Positions 25,206 to 34,978 of a stretch of 64,000 nt of DNA are shown here, piece after piece (position 1 is the stretch's first letter; the number at the start of each line of letters is the position of its first letter). The position numbers and the translations under genes were made by a program. The DNA lies in the NCBI GenBank assembly GCA_911728435.2, contig OU452202.1, positions 13,805,135-13,869,134 of the forward strand, read 5' to 3'. The notes under the pieces are model-generated. The model was not told where the DNA came from, did not search any database, and saw only the letters and a list, made by a program, of their open reading frames with translations. Origin of the DNA: Apoderus coryli. Its lineage: Eukaryota; Arthropoda; Insecta; Coleoptera; Attelabidae.

Positions 25206-25690
25206 TACAGGGGGAGTCACCCTCGACGCGACGGTCTACTATGGCAAAACTCTTATTTCAACGTCTGATTTTGTAGACCTATTAGGACTACATTCTAAAA
25301 TAGGTGCCATTTATACAGGGTGTTACATTATCCCGTAGCATATCAAACTTACGTTTTTTTAAATGGAACACCCTAGATCTTATTTTTGATTTCGATTCAG
25401 ACATCTTAGTAAATGATTTTGATATAAGGTTTGTTTGGTCTAAAATGCATAGTTTAATAGATATTAATTTTAAAAGTCAAAAAAGATGCCCCATTCTAAG
25501 CCATTTTTTATAATTACGCCAATGCGTTTTGCGAATAGTAGGTATTTCAAAAGATGTACCACATCCTGTAGTGAAATAATCCATTACACATTGGTTCGAA
25601 AAGCTACTCATTATACAGGGTGTTGACATTTTGCAAACTCATAAAAATCTCGATTTTTTCAAATGGAACACTCTGTATATTATCTTACTA
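25206..25690. repeat. cluster of short CAGGGTG repeats
   Basis: Three repeat ends (25207 cagggggagtcacc, 25315 cagggtgttacatt, 25615 cagggtgttgacatt) are each followed or closed by tttttttaaatggaacaccc-like sequence (25355-25372 and 25655-25675). This pairing marks a short, repeatedly inserted MITE family whose ends recur across the window (55955, 47062, 48355). Confidence 0.6.
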
Positions 25691-27320
25691 TTAAAAAGCC
25701 AACATTCAAACGGTTCAAAAAATACAATAAAAGTTATTGCTTTAATAACAATTTTTTTTAGAAAAATTGGTATAAACACTTTCTATGTTACTTTTACGTA
25801 TTGTAGCAAAGAACGATTATAATATTTTTCTACTCCGCCGTCTATTGCAAAACTGTTAACGTGACATGTAAATTCAATCTTACATAAGTGTTACGTAATG
25901 AATATTACCAAACACTTTGGGGATTTTTATTTTTTATTATGGAATTATGTCAAATAAATTCAAATATTTAAATGTCATAATTACCTTTTCTTCTGTGTTA
26001 AGTATTTCTGCTTAAATTTTAAGTCTGAAATGAATTCTGATTCTGCAAAGTCGTAGAAAAAGTATAGTACATAACTCGAGCTGTAAATAATTTTCCATTC
26101 TCGAGACTAGTCTCTCGCATGTAAAATATCATTTACAGCACATGTTATGTAATATACTTTAAGAAGGCCGCGTAGTGCAAAATATATTATTAATTGCAAA
26201 TATTACACTATTACAACAAAATCTAAGAATCTATTTACATTTTGAAAAACTTAAAACGTAAATTATGTTTTCTCAAAGCAAAAGCAGAGTTTGATTCAAA
26301 GCAAAAGTCGAATTTGACAAAAGCAGAATCTTTCTCAAAGCAAAAGCTGAGATTTCGTTCTTTGCAAAAAGCATTGGAAAATCGAGAATTTTCGCACATC
26401 AAACGATCGGATTTTGACTATCTTACGACTTTGTCATTTGACCGAAGATGTTTTGCGATTTTGAGATGATCTTACGATCTTTTCTCTTCCTCGAACATCC
26501 TTTTGAACATTTAACAAAAGAAACTTGTCTTGTGGTTCTTCCACAACTGATGAGCCGAATTTAAGGCGAAAATTGCGTGTAAAATTTCACCAGTTAGGTT
26601 GGTGGAACCTATAAATCTCATTAGAAGTAGTAACTTTGACGCAGAATTTCACCAGAAGAATGTTTCAGGTCTCGTTGCCTGTGAAAAAGTTTTCAGTCTA
26701 AAACACTAAATCCTTAATGCTTTACTGAAAAATTACAGTAACGTTGCTAATAGAATGGACGTCATGTCATACTACATACAAGTATTTATCACAAAATATA
26801 AAATAAATCAACCGCACATTGCCCCAGTGTACGACTACAATTATTTAATTGCGGACATTATGCTTTTATAGCTCGTAATACTTATATCTATTACACGAAC
26901 TTTAAAAATATCTCCATGATCGTCCTGTAAAAACTCAGTATATCCATGAAGTCATGGACGCGCTAATAAAATATTAAGATAAACGACGGCACTTTGCGCA
27001 TTTATATTGCCGGGCTATTTTGCAATATAACCGGCAAATGGCTATTTGCAGTACAATTCATTCTATTTTCTCTACCGCAAAATGCTTTTGATTAGATATG
27101 AGTCTATATAAATTCAATATTGAGCCGTTATTTAGATATTCGTAAGAGATAATATTCGTTCATGCAATTACATATTTTACTGAAGCACAGTATATTACTT
27201 TCCTAAGTAATAAATTTAAAATGTTCTAAAACACTTACCGATTTGTAGATATTATTAAATGAGGTTTGCGGTGTGGAACGGGACACTAAGATCAAACATG
27301 GGCACGATAAGGGAGGCCCA
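25691..27320. other. gene-free stretch
   Basis: No supported gene. The open frame at 26242-26469 arises from an imperfect short repeat (tcaaagcaaaagc, four or so copies), so it is unlikely to be a protein. The block 26560-26650 recurs near 59645-59700 (shared atttcaccagttaggt), which marks a dispersed repeat. Confidence 0.45.
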
Positions 27321-27470
27321 CAGGAATATATTATATTATTGCTTCGTTTACAAGATAAATGTTTAAAACATTTTTCAACTAAAAATCAGTAACGTTGATG
27401 TTATGTGACTGCGCCAATCCCCCCCTTAAATATTGCCGCATCTTTTTGAAACACCCTGTATATTATATAG

Positions 27471-27635
27471 GGTGAGCGAGTTTTATCCAGCAATATTTAA
27501 AATTTAGATTCTACTTATCAAAATGAACAAATTTTGTTCTATAAACTTTTTAATTTAATTTTTAATGTAATGTTTTTTTAAGTTTTAAATATTGAACACT
27601 TGACCTACAATTTTTCTAGAGCTACACTTATAAGT
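27471..27635 (+). repeat. dispersed repeat, copy 2
   Basis: Direct copy of 22764-22945, starting tagggtgagcgagttttatcc. It abuts the transposase N-terminal scrap to its right. Confidence 0.7.
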
Positions 27636-27872
27636 ACAGCAGCAATATTCTCGGCTGTTCTTGAGCGACGTGCACGGGTTTAATTCTTCTCATCACTAAC
27701 TTGACCCAACAGCTCGAATTTTTCCACCAATTTCTGTATTGCGGTCCGACCAGGTTCTTCACGACGACCCAAAAATGTTCGAGTTTTACGAACCGTCTCT
27801 GCCAAATTTTTGACCATTTTTATAGTGAATTTTAATAATTGCAATGCGTTGTTGAAGCGTGTATCGTTCCAT
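27636..27872 (-). pseudogene. mariner-like transposase N-terminus
   Basis: On the minus strand the frame starts at 27872 with MERYTLQQ-like text (slightly shifted) and continues IIKIHYKNGQKF, TRTFLGRREEPGRTAIQKLV and an Arg-rich linker, the N-terminal DNA-binding region of the insect group with a long N-terminus. It ends abruptly at repeat copy 2 (27471-27635), which replaces the catalytic domain. At least one frameshift is present. Confidence 0.65.
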
Positions 27873-27879
27873 TTTTATT

Positions 27880-29197
27880 AATGGCGTAGTTTCTACTTGT
27901 CAAATGTCAAAAAATGACAGCTCCAAAAGTGACATATACCGAAATAGCGGGCTATTCAAAATAACACCTCTTATTGGGAAACTCTTTATAGTAGCGAAAA
28001 AATGCATAGCAAAAAAAATTGGTCAAATAAAAAACTCAGTTCGTTTGAACACGTCTCTCAGACGCGCCACTAATTCAAAGTTTTGTACTTAAGGGCAAGT
28101 TTTAAAATTTTCAAAAAGTTTTAAATTGACAAATTTGTCCTTAATTTTATAATAATTATTCATAGTTAATTTAATGAATTTTCATTTTTCTGTACTCAAT
28201 AGCATGTCCAAAATGCTTTGAATGTCTTCCTCGATGTTACATTTCAGTACATTATGAGTATCAACCTACTAATGCCATTATTAACATGTCATGAATGTCA
28301 TGTTAGAACTATTGTACAATGGACCGCGTAAACCAATTATTCTGTTTTATGTATACCTACATATGTGCATAAAGCGTTTATTCAAATAAGGCTAGTTGAA
28401 AACACACATGGTTGGTTACATTTCTATGCATGTAGCGTATTAGATTTAAGTACTTCTACCTATATACATTGAGTGTCATAAAATATAAGGAAAATTTATG
28501 TTTGTGGGTTTCAAAGATAAATAACGTTCTAAAACTACTTTCTAGGTTAAGTTTAAAGTAGGAGAATTAAGGAGGACGTGGAGCTTTTATGTATATAAAT
28601 ATGATATTGTATTATTATCTTGATACTTAGACCCTTTATAATAGTATAGGGGTACGTATATAGACCCTTTTTATGCAATAAATTCAAAATCAGCTGATGT
28701 GGCACCGTTTGTGACATATTATACTCTACCACTAATAAAATACAATTCAGTGAAAAAATGATAAAACTCAGGAAAAAGAATCTATAAGCACCTGCTCCTG
28801 ATAATAAAATATTTAATTTGTTTGAGAAATAGTTATCTTATAAATTAGAAAAACAAAAAAAATATTTTAATTTTGTTATATTATTTCGCTCCCCATTAGT
28901 CCTCCCACCCCCATGTGATAGTTTTGTTAATTGCAAAATGGATTTAATTTCAAAAGCATTTCATGAGAACTGATGAGCACCATCGGGAAAATAGGGTATT
29001 TAGTAAAAGTCCCAGCCCATGTTCAGGGAAAATATCGGCCGCATTTTTACTGACAGCGATCGTTTAAAACCGATGTGTGTGTGTGTGTAAGAAGCGTATA
29101 TCACGTTGGACTGCTCATGTTGTCGGTCTGTGATACAAAAAAGCAATATTTCGAGTTAAATTTCAATGCCCATGTTATTAACATTTTTCGCATATTA
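27880..29197. other. gene-free stretch
   Basis: No supported gene. A (GT)n run of about 14 bp at 29071-29086 is the only simple repeat of note. Confidence 0.4.
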
Positions 29198-30039
29198 TAC
29201 AGGGTGAGTCACGAGGAAATGTACATACTTCTACCATAAATAGAGGCACGTTAGGGGATTATCAAATGACCATTAAAAAATGTCTCCTTGTTTTGATTAT
29301 TAATCTACAGGGTGAATTATGGATCTTCACCAAAACAATGTTTCGTCATATCTTTTCAATGATTAAGTCGATTTATCTAATTTTTTTATAAAAGTGTGTA
29401 TTGGTGTCTGGCAAGTAACTGACATACTCAGAATTGAAAAAATCCAGGTCCGTCTTCGAGAAAATTGGTGGGACTGCTTGATATTCAACACTTCACCCTG
29501 TAGATGATTTTTCAAAAATCTGCTACAATTTTTTCAGAGAGCATGAATAGACAGGTAGACCTGGGTATTTGAATTTTTTGTTACACTCACCTTACATTTC
29601 CAATTAAAGATTCATTTTAGAGCCAAATTGAAAATTGGCAATAATGAAGTATCTTACTGTACAATAATGTTTAGTTATTAAAAAGAAATCTTCAAAAAAG
29701 ACACAAACGATACGCACTTTGCTCCAGTATGGCAAATACCATAATTTGAATTGATTTATAGGGCCGGATTTAAAAATCTGGTATATCTGGTTCATCCCAA
29801 TAATTCACCCTGTATGTAACTTTTTCCACTTGTAATAGATAGAAAACAGATAAAAAATGATTGTAATAGCCTAGTTTTCTTATTTGTTTGAGGAAAACTC
29901 ATGTGTCTAATTATTTTAATCGGAATGAAATGAACGAGCCAGGGAAATGTTTCTTCATAAATTAAGAAATTAAATAAAAAACAATAGCCAAACAATAAAA
30001 CAGTTTGACCAGTGTGGAACAAAGTAAAAAACAATTTAA

Positions 30040-30045
30040 GAAACA
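30040..30045. repeat. Maverick target-site duplication, left
   Basis: gaaaca directly precedes the left terminus and is matched exactly at 44329-44334. Six-base duplications are the rule for Maverick/Polinton integration. Confidence 0.9.
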
Positions 30046-30478
30046 AGTAGAGTGTATTAGCCGATTTTGGAATAGTCCCCCCACTCTTGTTTGTCACGTA
30101 CGTGACAAACAAGAGTGGGGGGACTATTCCAAGATCGGCTTATATGTACATATGTCAAAAGCAACCCTTTCCCCTAATCATTTGAGAAACCCGTCCATTA
30201 CGTAAGCCAATGGGTGTATCAAACAAATCATGAATAAAGATGAGAGATCTAGAAACGGCTTATACTAGAATATGTGAAAACTACACAGCATGAATAGAAA
30301 TTGGGAGATCTAGAAACGGCTAATATATACAGATGCGTGTGTGTGTGTGTGTGTGTCAACTATATAAAGAAGAAAGAGAGGGTTGTAACAAATCATGAAT
30401 AGAGATAGGAGATCTAGAAACGGCTTATACTAGCATATGTCAAAAACTAATCCTTTCCACATCATTTTGAGAAACCCC
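30046..30478. repeat. Maverick left terminal inverted repeat
   Basis: This matches the complement of about 43797-44328. It contains three copies of agatctagaaacggct (near 30247, 30308 and 30410), a (GT)n run near 30335-30356, and two related blocks near 30143-30191 and 30434-30478 (catatgtcaaaa... gagaaaccc), so the repeat is internally repetitive. Confidence 0.85.
30059..30140. repeat. 82-bp palindrome, left Maverick end
   Basis: A near-perfect palindrome starts 13 bp inside the terminus and centres on cacgtacgtg at about 30099/30100. One mismatch separates the arms (gattttgg outside, ccaagatc inside). It could form a hairpin or cruciform. The same palindrome occurs at the other end in the same inside/outside orientation. 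Confidence 0.9.
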
Positions 30479-30586
30479 CACATATTCTTTTTTTCTAATA
30501 ATATATATATATATATATGTATACACTCGGTATTATATAAAATGCTCAGCATTTATTCCCTCTAGATCATTCAATTATTAAAAATC

Positions 30587-31000
30587 ATGTGGATGGTGTA
30601 TTCATCAGAAAACTGGCCGGCTGCAACAGATCTGCCGTCTGCAGTGAATCGAATGGCAGCGCAATTTCACGATCTTGAATTCGATCGTTCACATGCTGCA
30701 AATTATGATTATAATGTGTGTTTCGATGATAAGATAATGAATAAAGTGTTACAACAAGCAGAAGACTTCAGTACGGGGTGTGATTTATGTCATAAATACC
30801 GAGATGGATTTATCACATTGGAAACATTTTGTGTGGAAATTATTCAGTTGGGTTTAGAACGGTATTTAATTGATGCGATTCAATATATGCCGACAGATAT
30901 AGTTGTTAGATATCACCTAGACGATCTTATTGAAGGAAATAAAAATTATGATGAAGATGATGATAACGATGAAGAAGAAGAAGATAATAATACAGTATAA
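30587..31000 (+). CDS. hypothetical acidic Maverick protein, 137 aa
   Basis: The reading frame is open from the ATG at 30587 and is the first gene inside the left repeat, transcribed inward and alone. I do not recognise it. The body contains CDLCHKYRDGFITLETFCVEI, with a Cys-x2-Cys pair and one further Cys that could bind metal. The last 20 or so residues are almost all Asp, Glu and Asn. A TATA-like run (tatatatatatatatgtata) lies about 70 bp upstream. The acidic tail could bind basic proteins or DNA-binding partners, but this is inference. The position next to the terminal repeat is conserved for accessory genes in such elements. Confidence 0.6.
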   Translation: MWMVYSSENWPAATDLPSAVNRMAAQFHDLEFDRSHAANYDYNVCFDDKIMNKVLQQAEDFSTGCDLCHKYRDGFITLETFCVEIIQLGLERYLIDAIQYMPTDIVVRYHLDDLIEGNKNYDEDDDNDEEEEDNNTV

Positions 31001-31990
31001 TAATTATTTTATGTATATATAATTTTGCTTTTATTGTGTGTATATAAATATATGCTGGGTTTACTGTGATAACTGAAAAAGGTGTTTTTTTTTTTTTTTT
31101 GTAGTTAGTATTGCAACAATAGGTGTTTATCACCACCCACAAAATTATTTCTATACATTTTATTACACATTCTATTGTATTCTATTATACCCAAAAATAA
31201 TTTTAATCTATTGGATGTATCTGTGAACACCAAATACTACCTACTACTACTATAAAAGCTTGTTTTTTTCCTATCTTCTTGACACAGCAATAAAAATAGA
31301 TATATATGTGAGATGTCATTCTCCAGAATTTAAATTGATTTAATTTACTAAAATTCACATGTATATTATATGCTTTTCAAAACATAATAGGAAAAAATGA
31401 AAAGAGAGGTTTTTTTATGGTTAATATGGGAACAATAGGTAAATTGACTTTATTACCTGTTACAAATTTTTGTCTAGACTTTTTCCGTAGGAATGTATTA
31501 GCACACCAATAAACATAGATATTTTATGTGAGATGTCATTCTCAAGAATTTAAATTGATTTAATTTACTAAAATTCACATGTGTATTATATGCTTTTCAA
31601 AACATAATAGGAAAACTGAAAAGATAGATTCTTTTATAGATAATATGGGAACAATAGGTAAGCTGTGTGTTTATTGCACAGCAGCAAAATAAAGATATAC
31701 GTTATTTGTTGGGTTTTTGGATGTAAAATGATATATTTTACCTTTATATCTAATCAATTGATAGAATAGAATACATTTATTGACTGTTACAAATTTTTGT
31801 CTAGACTTTTTTCTTTTTTTTTGGAAATCGATAATAATATGATTATTTTCATATAACACATTTACATTATAAATTTTTTTATTCTAATAGATATATAAAA
31901 AAAATAAAACAAATCATTTTACTATATAATATATTTTATTTATAATTTTTTAGTGATACAATGCCTACATTCCATAATCAAATATTTAAT
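31001..31990. repeat. non-coding spacer with 220-bp tandem repeats
   Basis: Between the convergent 3' ends of the acidic-protein gene and the capsid gene lies about 1 kb without genes. Two tandem copies with a period of 219-220 bp start at about 31288 and 31507. Both contain agatgtcattctc, gaatttaaattgatttaatt, and end gggaacaataggta. The stretch gttacaaatttttgtctaga occurs at about 31463 and again at about 31786, showing a partial third unit. Confidence 0.8.
31935..31940 (-). terminator. polyadenylation signal of the capsid cluster
   Basis: AATAAA on the minus strand lies 51 nt after the capsid stop codon and would end transcripts of the whole minus-strand cluster. Confidence 0.5.
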
Positions 31991-33226
31991 TTATAAACTT
32001 AATTTCGTGTTTACTACACCGTCTGAAATATTATACATCATATAAGAATCATGAATGATAATTGCATATACTTTTACATTTGCAGGAAACTGCGATTCGC
32101 GTGTTTCAAATTCTAATTTGATATCAACGCTAGAATGTTTGATTGCCTCTGGTTGACAAGAACAATCGATAATGAAAACCGGGTTGTTTGGAAATTGACC
32201 CAAGCTTAATATTGGGTCGGAATGTTCTGTGTTATAATATTTTTGTTGAATATTCTGATATGTATGATATACTGCTCCGTAAAGTTTTTTAGAGAAATCT
32301 AAATTCCATTTCTCATATGGATACACTGTTGAGTTTAAATATGTTCTTATATTGGAAATGTTTGCGTGTATAAATTGCGTGGCATCCATATTGATGTTTT
32401 CATAATTTGAAATATTTTGAAAGCCAATTATAATATAACGTGGTTTTTCGAGACTAGTAGTTGTTCTAATCGACCATATATCTGAGCTAGTTTCACGTAA
32501 TTTCGGTAGTTCATATAAGTCCCAAGACCGAAATGCAATATTAATTCGAGAATTTAGTCCTCCTTTATTAATTTTCATCATCAGTTTCAACTTCTGACTA
32601 TCTTCGGGAACTATGTGATTAATTTTCCATTCAATTTTATTTATTTTTAAAATAGCACTTCCGTCACCAATATAACTATTATTATAGTTTCTAGCAATTA
32701 TTAATATAAGTTCGTGTCGTACATTAATGAAAGCGCCCTTATAGTCTTCAGCAATGCCAAATAAGTATTTCAATGGCAATTTACCGCTGAAAACATGACT
32801 AATTGGATCCAGGATATCTTGTAAATCTTCGGACAAGCCCCAGCCACTACTACAAAGCCCTCTTTCTTGACTATATGGACATAATGCCATAGTTTTCAGG
32901 GAAGTTGTAATCCCCGGTTTCCTAATCATAGCGACTTGCTCATTCCCAATCTCATATCTTATTTCTTCGAAAAGAAACGCTAATGAATTGTTTGATAAAT
33001 AACAGGATTTCTTATCATCCTCAGCTTGAAATGTTCCTTCAATATAAATATAACTCTCAGAAATGTCTAATATTAAGTCTTGGAAATTAACCGGAATTCG
33101 AACTTCATCGGAATTATTATATACGGGGCTGCCGTATGGTTTATATGTATATTCTTGAACGTTAGACAATGCATTGTCAAACACAGGCTCTCCAAATATG
33201 TTTAATTTATTAGATAAGGATGACAT
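31991..33226 (-). CDS. major capsid protein (double jelly-roll type)
   Basis: The 411-residue protein is the last gene of the minus-strand morphogenesis cluster. It is recognised as the Maverick major capsid protein from overall sequence character and position after the penton gene; these proteins are predicted to fold as two jelly rolls and to form pseudo-hexameric capsomers. Visible features are the N-terminal FGEPVFDNALSNVQEYTY-like segment, many beta-type stretches, and a C-terminal FPANVKVYAIIIHDSYMMY-like strand region. The frame is intact, with no signal peptide or membrane segment. Its ATG follows the upstream stop codon by only 2 nt. The length is in the range for the family, so it may be functional. 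Confidence 0.85.
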   Translation of the reverse strand: MSSLSNKLNIFGEPVFDNALSNVQEYTYKPYGSPVYNNSDEVRIPVNFQDLILDISESYIYIEGTFQAEDDKKSCYLSNNSLAFLFEEIRYEIGNEQVAMIRKPGITTSLKTMALCPYSQERGLCSSGWGLSEDLQDILDPISHVFSGKLPLKYLFGIAEDYKGAFINVRHELILIIARNYNNSYIGDGSAILKINKIEWKINHIVPEDSQKLKLMMKINKGGLNSRINIAFRSWDLYELPKLRETSSDIWSIRTTTSLEKPRYIIIGFQNISNYENINMDATQFIHANISNIRTYLNSTVYPYEKWNLDFSKKLYGAVYHTYQNIQQKYYNTEHSDPILSLGQFPNNPVFIIDCSCQPEAIKHSSVDIKLEFETRESQFPANVKVYAIIIHDSYMMYNISDGVVNTKLSL

Positions 33227-33228
33227 GT

Positions 33229-33420
33229 TTAATATTTTCGAATTTTTAAACCAATGGATTGAAGGAATATTTGATTTTTTTTAGTAATAACACAACCGGA
33301 ACCGTTGCTGTTGTAATTAGTACTGTTGCTTATCATCTCTTTCTTCCTCTTTTTTATATAAACATCATTCTTTGTAGGTGTATTGTGGTGTTTAATCACA
33401 TTATTGTAAACAAACCCCAT
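33229..33420 (-). CDS. small conserved Maverick protein, 63 aa
   Basis: This short basic frame sits between penton and major capsid genes. It has a Lys-rich middle, and a C-terminus containing VITKKNQIFLQSIGLKIRK. The last part looks like a conserved C-terminal motif seen in small proteins at this position in other insect Mavericks, which supports a real gene; I know no function for it. The stop codon (33229-33231) is 2 nt from the ATG of the capsid gene (TAAACATG on the coding strand), so the two may be coupled by reinitiation. There is no membrane segment. Confidence 0.6.
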   Translation of the reverse strand: MGFVYNNVIKHHNTPTKNDVYIKKRKKEMISNSTNYNSNGSGCVITKKNQIFLQSIGLKIRKY

Positions 33421-33447
33421 TGATGTTATTATGTATTATTATTATTG

Positions 33448-34200
33448 TTAATCGAGCACTTTAAGTTCTAATTTTACAATAATTTTTTCACCACGAAAAT
33501 TTAATAGTCTGCCTGTATCATCTAAAATTCTTATTGTAATATTTTCAATTGACTGACGTCCCAATGGTTTAACTGGCATATATATAATATGTTGCGGTTC
33601 CTTTGTTAATCTATATCCTGGTTCGACGTCAATATCAAAATCAAACAGTGCATGTGATTCAATATCGTTAAAAAATGCACCACTGATTACATTGCAATGT
33701 ACTGATATGATACGGACTCTCATAATATCAACCGGTAAAGTTGATTCGACCAACGTATTCGATGGTAAAATTGTTTTTCCAAATCCTAATAGTGAACCAA
33801 TAGAATTGTCGGATGTGAAATCGATATCGTAAATAGACCATAATTCACATTTCAAAGTGTTTGAATTCGGATACAAAAGAAATATTTGTTTATATTCATC
33901 CTCGCTGAAATTGTGTAAACCCATTAACATTAACAATTTTTTATATATTTCACCGATCTCATACGTCCCAGGTGGTATGAATACATTAATATAATCAACA
34001 TCACTTTTATGCTTCTTATATGTGAATTTATTATTTTTTTCATCCACATTTAAAATAGAGTTATATGAATAAAAGGCAATTAATCCTAATCCATAACGTC
34101 TAGAGGTATCCAATTCAATTGGTGGATAATAATCTGCAGACAACTCACTAGATGTTCCAGACAACAGAAACGTTCTCGACATGACTGGGCAATAAATCAA
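33448..34200 (-). CDS. penton (minor capsid) protein
   Basis: The frame of 250 residues probably starts at the internal Met 7 (MSRTFLLSG), since the family has SRTF-like starts with this Ser/Leu pattern, but the upstream ATG at 34200 cannot be excluded. The early motif SSELSADYYPPIELD is characteristic of Maverick pentons, which fold as a single jelly roll and occupy capsid vertices. Lengths near 240-250 are usual. It is 27 nt upstream of the small gene and 15 nt downstream of the preceding stop, within the tightly packed minus-strand cluster. The frame is intact. Confidence 0.85.
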   Translation of the reverse strand: MIYCPVMSRTFLLSGTSSELSADYYPPIELDTSRRYGLGLIAFYSYNSILNVDEKNNKFTYKKHKSDVDYINVFIPPGTYEIGEIYKKLLMLMGLHNFSEDEYKQIFLLYPNSNTLKCELWSIYDIDFTSDNSIGSLLGFGKTILPSNTLVESTLPVDIMRVRIISVHCNVISGAFFNDIESHALFDFDIDVEPGYRLTKEPQHIIYMPVKPLGRQSIENITIRILDDTGRLLNFRGEKIIVKLELKVLD

Positions 34201-34215
34201 ACTGAAATATTGCTT

Positions 34216-34599
34216 TTATTGCGACCAGCAACAGAATAGATGTAGTTTTTTCTTTTTATGTACCACTTTCTCCAAGTCAATTTCTCTAATATTACAAGAA
34301 ACACAGAATATTTTTCTAGGAAATGGGCCGTCTATTTCGTCACCGTTTGCATTATTTGTCACATAATGTTCCATACAATAAAAATATTTATTAATATCGT
34401 TGTCTTCACGTAAATGTTTAGGAAGTTTGTCCCAAACCAATGCGATTTCCTTTGAAGCACATGCAATCAGAACCTCTTTAGGCATATCAGCAAGTTGTTT
34501 TTCATTCATTTTTATCAAACTACCCAATTGTGAGTAAGCACGTAAAGACTGAGCCATTTTTTTTATGTCATTACGACTCATTTCCTGTATAGAATCCAT
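34216..34599 (-). CDS. hypothetical Maverick protein with C-terminal cysteines, 127 aa
   Basis: It lies between the protease and penton genes and starts at the ATG at 34599, overlapping the protease 3' end by 29 nt. The N-terminal half is helical-looking (RNDIKKMAQSLRAYSQLGS, KEIALVWDKLPKHL). The C-terminal half has FCVSC and a final LFCCW, arranged like a small zinc-binding module, though only four Cys are visible. I do not recognise the family. Its place in the capsid cluster suggests a role in particle assembly. This is inference only. Confidence 0.6.
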   Translation of the reverse strand: MDSIQEMSRNDIKKMAQSLRAYSQLGSLIKMNEKQLADMPKEVLIACASKEIALVWDKLPKHLREDNDINKYFYCMEHYVTNNANGDEIDGPFPRKIFCVSCNIREIDLEKVVHKKKKLHLFCCWSQ

Positions 34600-34978
34600 C
34601 GTGATTGAGAAATTTCAAACATAGGTGTCCACACCACACCGTATTAAAATCTTGATCACAATTGTAATTATAATATATTTTAAGAAGAGTATGTGAAATA
34701 TTTTTTGTAAAATAATGTATTAACTCTTGAGGCGGTGGTAAATTACCAAAACTATCATAATAGTTAACTATATTACCGCGTTTTTTATATGCTACCCAAT
34801 GTGTGCCTCTACCACTATTACTATCTAGATTTACAATTGCACATTCTTTATATAGTGGACCTGCTTTATTCAAATTATTGCGACTATAAACACCGCGAAA
34901 ATTTTTTATATTTAATCTATTAACATATTTTATAATGTCAAGATTTGATAGAGGTCTTCGTGGTAGAGGGTTTACAAG
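34571..34978 (-). CDS. adenain-like maturation protease (expected frameshift product)
   Basis: Adenovirus-type cysteine protease of the C5/Ulp1-like class, which cleaves capsid precursors. Counting from 34978, the catalytic residues line up well: His60 (GTHWVAY), Asp75 (YYDSFG), Gln109 and Cys116 (WCGHLCL), with the Gln-Cys spacing of 7 as in adenain. The N-terminal part has RPLSNLDIIKYV and NFRGVYSR, typical of Maverick proteases. The frame contains no methionine codon at all, from a stop at 35066-35068 to its own stop. It joins the upstream gene in the -1 frame at the A_AAA_AAC site. A TTG at 34873 is too far downstream to be a good start, as it would remove the conserved N-terminus. Confidence 0.85.
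   Translation of the reverse strand, partial: LVNPLPRRPLSNLDIIKYVNRLNIKNFRGVYSRNNLNKAGPLYKECAIVNLDSNSGRGTHWVAYKKRGNIVNYYDSFGNLPPPQELIHYFTKNISHTLLKIYYNYNCDQDFNTVWCGHLCLKFLNHDGFYTGNES

Noticed and set aside
26242..26469. A 75-residue Lys/Ser-rich protein
   Set aside because: The frame results from an imperfect short repeat (tcaaagcaaaagc) and shows no sign of a gene.
30005..30205. Plus-strand frame over the left Maverick end (and its mirror at 44136-44369)
   Set aside because: Both frames simply read through the terminal palindrome, which is a repeat and not a gene; the identical peptides result from the inverted repeat.
30335..30356. A CRISPR-like or satellite array made of repeated agatctagaaacggct units
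   Set aside because: The units are few, unequally spaced and lie within the Maverick terminal repeat; the GT run is a simple microsatellite.
34571..34873. Protease starting at the TTG at 34873
   Set aside because: This would remove the conserved N-terminal 35 residues that are open in the same frame up to the frameshift site.
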